Below, in pieces: positions 41,724-42,503 of a stretch of DNA of 42,503 nt. The notes under the pieces are model-generated. The model was not told the origin of the DNA. It ran no database searches and worked only from the letters and a program-made list of their open reading frames with translations. The position numbers and the translations under genes are program-made. Each line of letters begins with the position of its first letter. Position 1 is the stretch's first letter. The stretch comes from Prevotella sp. (GTDB taxonomy: Bacteria; Bacteroidota; Bacteroidia; Bacteroidales; Bacteroidaceae). Where the stretch lies: contig JAILFH010000033.1 in the NCBI GenBank assembly GCA_024697645.1, positions 1 to 42,503 on the forward strand, in the 5' to 3' direction.

Positions 41724-42503
41724 TTAGTTTTTGCCGACGATTCTTTGGTAAAAACTTTTGACACGTACTCTCGATGAAATGGGCGATTTTTGATGTTTTT
41801 CCGTGAAAAAATATTTACAAAGATTTATGTGTCTGAGAAGTTTCGAAGTCGAATTTGAACCCAGATCCAGAGCGCCCTTCTTCTCAAAATTAAGGCTCGG
41901 AGCGTATTTTTTGGCGCAAAACCTTGTTTTTAACCCTGATTTTGATTGCACTTGGTGTTGAAACTTGCAGGGAACGGAGTTCAACTGCTGCCCCTAACTA
42001 CCTTTACCCCAGTACCTCAATACGTTTTCGGGCATCTATTTTCGCATTTTCCCAGATTTCTCAAAAAACGTCCATTTTTACGTTATCTTGTTGTATATCA
42101 ATACGTTATCTAAAACTGTCCAATATTTTCCGACAAATTTCCTCAACTTTCAGTTTGTAAGCACCTTTTCCGCTTTTGTAAATCTTTCCGCCAAAATCCC
42201 GATTTTTCGCTATTTCATGCCTCTCGATACTGCAAAAAGTTTCACTATTCGGGGTTAAGAGGGCTAAATTATGGAAAAGCGGCCTGAAAGGCCAATTCGA
42301 CGTTAGCCCAAGGCACGCCCTGGGTTTCAAAATAGTTCTAAAGACAACACTGACAACTCATAACAATTATTATTTTTGAACCAAGGTATATCTTTCTCCT
42401 TTATTCTTGAACTATTGCTCCCTTGTACTTTTGAACGAAATCTTTGAAACTTGAAACCTGAAACTTGAAACTTTACGGAAGCAAAAAGAAACCATAACAA
42501 CTT

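Larger units (their letters stand above)
40298..42503. other. Gene-free right flank
   Basis: No gene is supported in these 2.2 kb. It holds a 10-bp array (40314-40444), diverged 22-bp-type units (40540-40740), repeat R1 (40788-40935), an inverted 10-bp array (41033-41092), a G-rich module (41205-41268) and palindrome element E (41366-41723). From about 41724 to 42420 it is AT-rich and I see nothing certain. The last 60 bases contain GAAACTT-type 7-bp units. Open frames here have no domain and overlap on both strands. Confidence 0.7.

Noticed and set aside
1..42503. Window as an integrated mobile element bounded by the direct repeats
   Set aside because: The enclosed genes are mostly core metabolism (aroC, fumarase, hflX, nagB) and no integrase, transposase, transfer or phage gene is present.

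Overview
The window looks like a chromosomal segment of a Bacteroidales bacterium close to Prevotella. The evidence is the Bacteroidetes-type promoters (a TAnnTTTG -7 box, often with a TTTG-like -33 box 19-20 bases upstream), few Shine-Dalgarno sites, and typical gene families: DUF4954, a NagB-like/PIG-L fusion, GH97, a two-domain sialate O-acetylesterase and a T9SS-type C-terminal domain on a subtilase. No rRNA, tRNA, transposase, integrase, CRISPR array, toxin-antitoxin pair or recognisable defence system was found. The species call is inference from gene content only.

Layout. 1-1813: gene-free flank with dispersed repeats. 1814-12265: genes on the minus strand (thioredoxin-domain lipid/redox-type protein, XRE/zinc-ribbon regulator, GNAT acetyltransferase, ICMT-like methyltransferase, type-B carboxylesterase, small lipoprotein, frameshifted LolA-like protein, glutaredoxin-like protein, CDF metal transporter, CE1-like esterase, phosphodiester glycosidase-like protein). 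12359-14305: a plus-strand copper P-type ATPase with a very short nucleotide-binding domain. 14306-15123: iteron-like and 22-bp tandem repeats. 15124-18951: M48 lipoprotein protease, secreted subtilase, a 29-codon small ORF and a small exported protein, all minus. 19247-21285: SlyD-like isomerase and chorismate synthase on plus. 21890-29809: a minus-strand run of hflX, DUF4954, M16 peptidase and class I fumarase. 30230-40297: a plus-strand run for amino-sugar and glycan use (nagB, NagB-like/PIG-L fusion, sialate O-acetylesterase, creatininase-family amidohydrolase, GH97 glycosidase, exported EEP phosphodiesterase with dockerin-like repeats). 40298-42503: gene-free flank that repeats elements of the left flank.

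The most coherent biological unit is 30230-38385, which could release O-acetyl groups and alpha-galactosyl units from host or plant glycans and feed amino sugars into glycolysis through GlcN6P. Its key oddity is the fusion protein: the NagB-like half has lost D72, D141 and H143 of the deaminase, whereas the PIG-L half keeps its metal motifs. It may be a deacetylase with a sugar-phosphate-sensing domain.

The most unusual feature of the window is non-coding. Almost every longer intergenic region carries a structured repeat: a roughly 360-bp element with a perfect 36-37 bp palindrome at both ends of the window; strings of mini-hairpins with GAA/GAAT loops joined by a TTGAAC linker and attached to a G-rich module; 10-bp, 11-bp, 22-bp, 35-bp, 46-bp and about 84-bp tandem repeats, the last carrying the hflX promoter. 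Their function is unknown. Genome-wide searches are needed to say whether they are transcribed, mobile or bound by protein.
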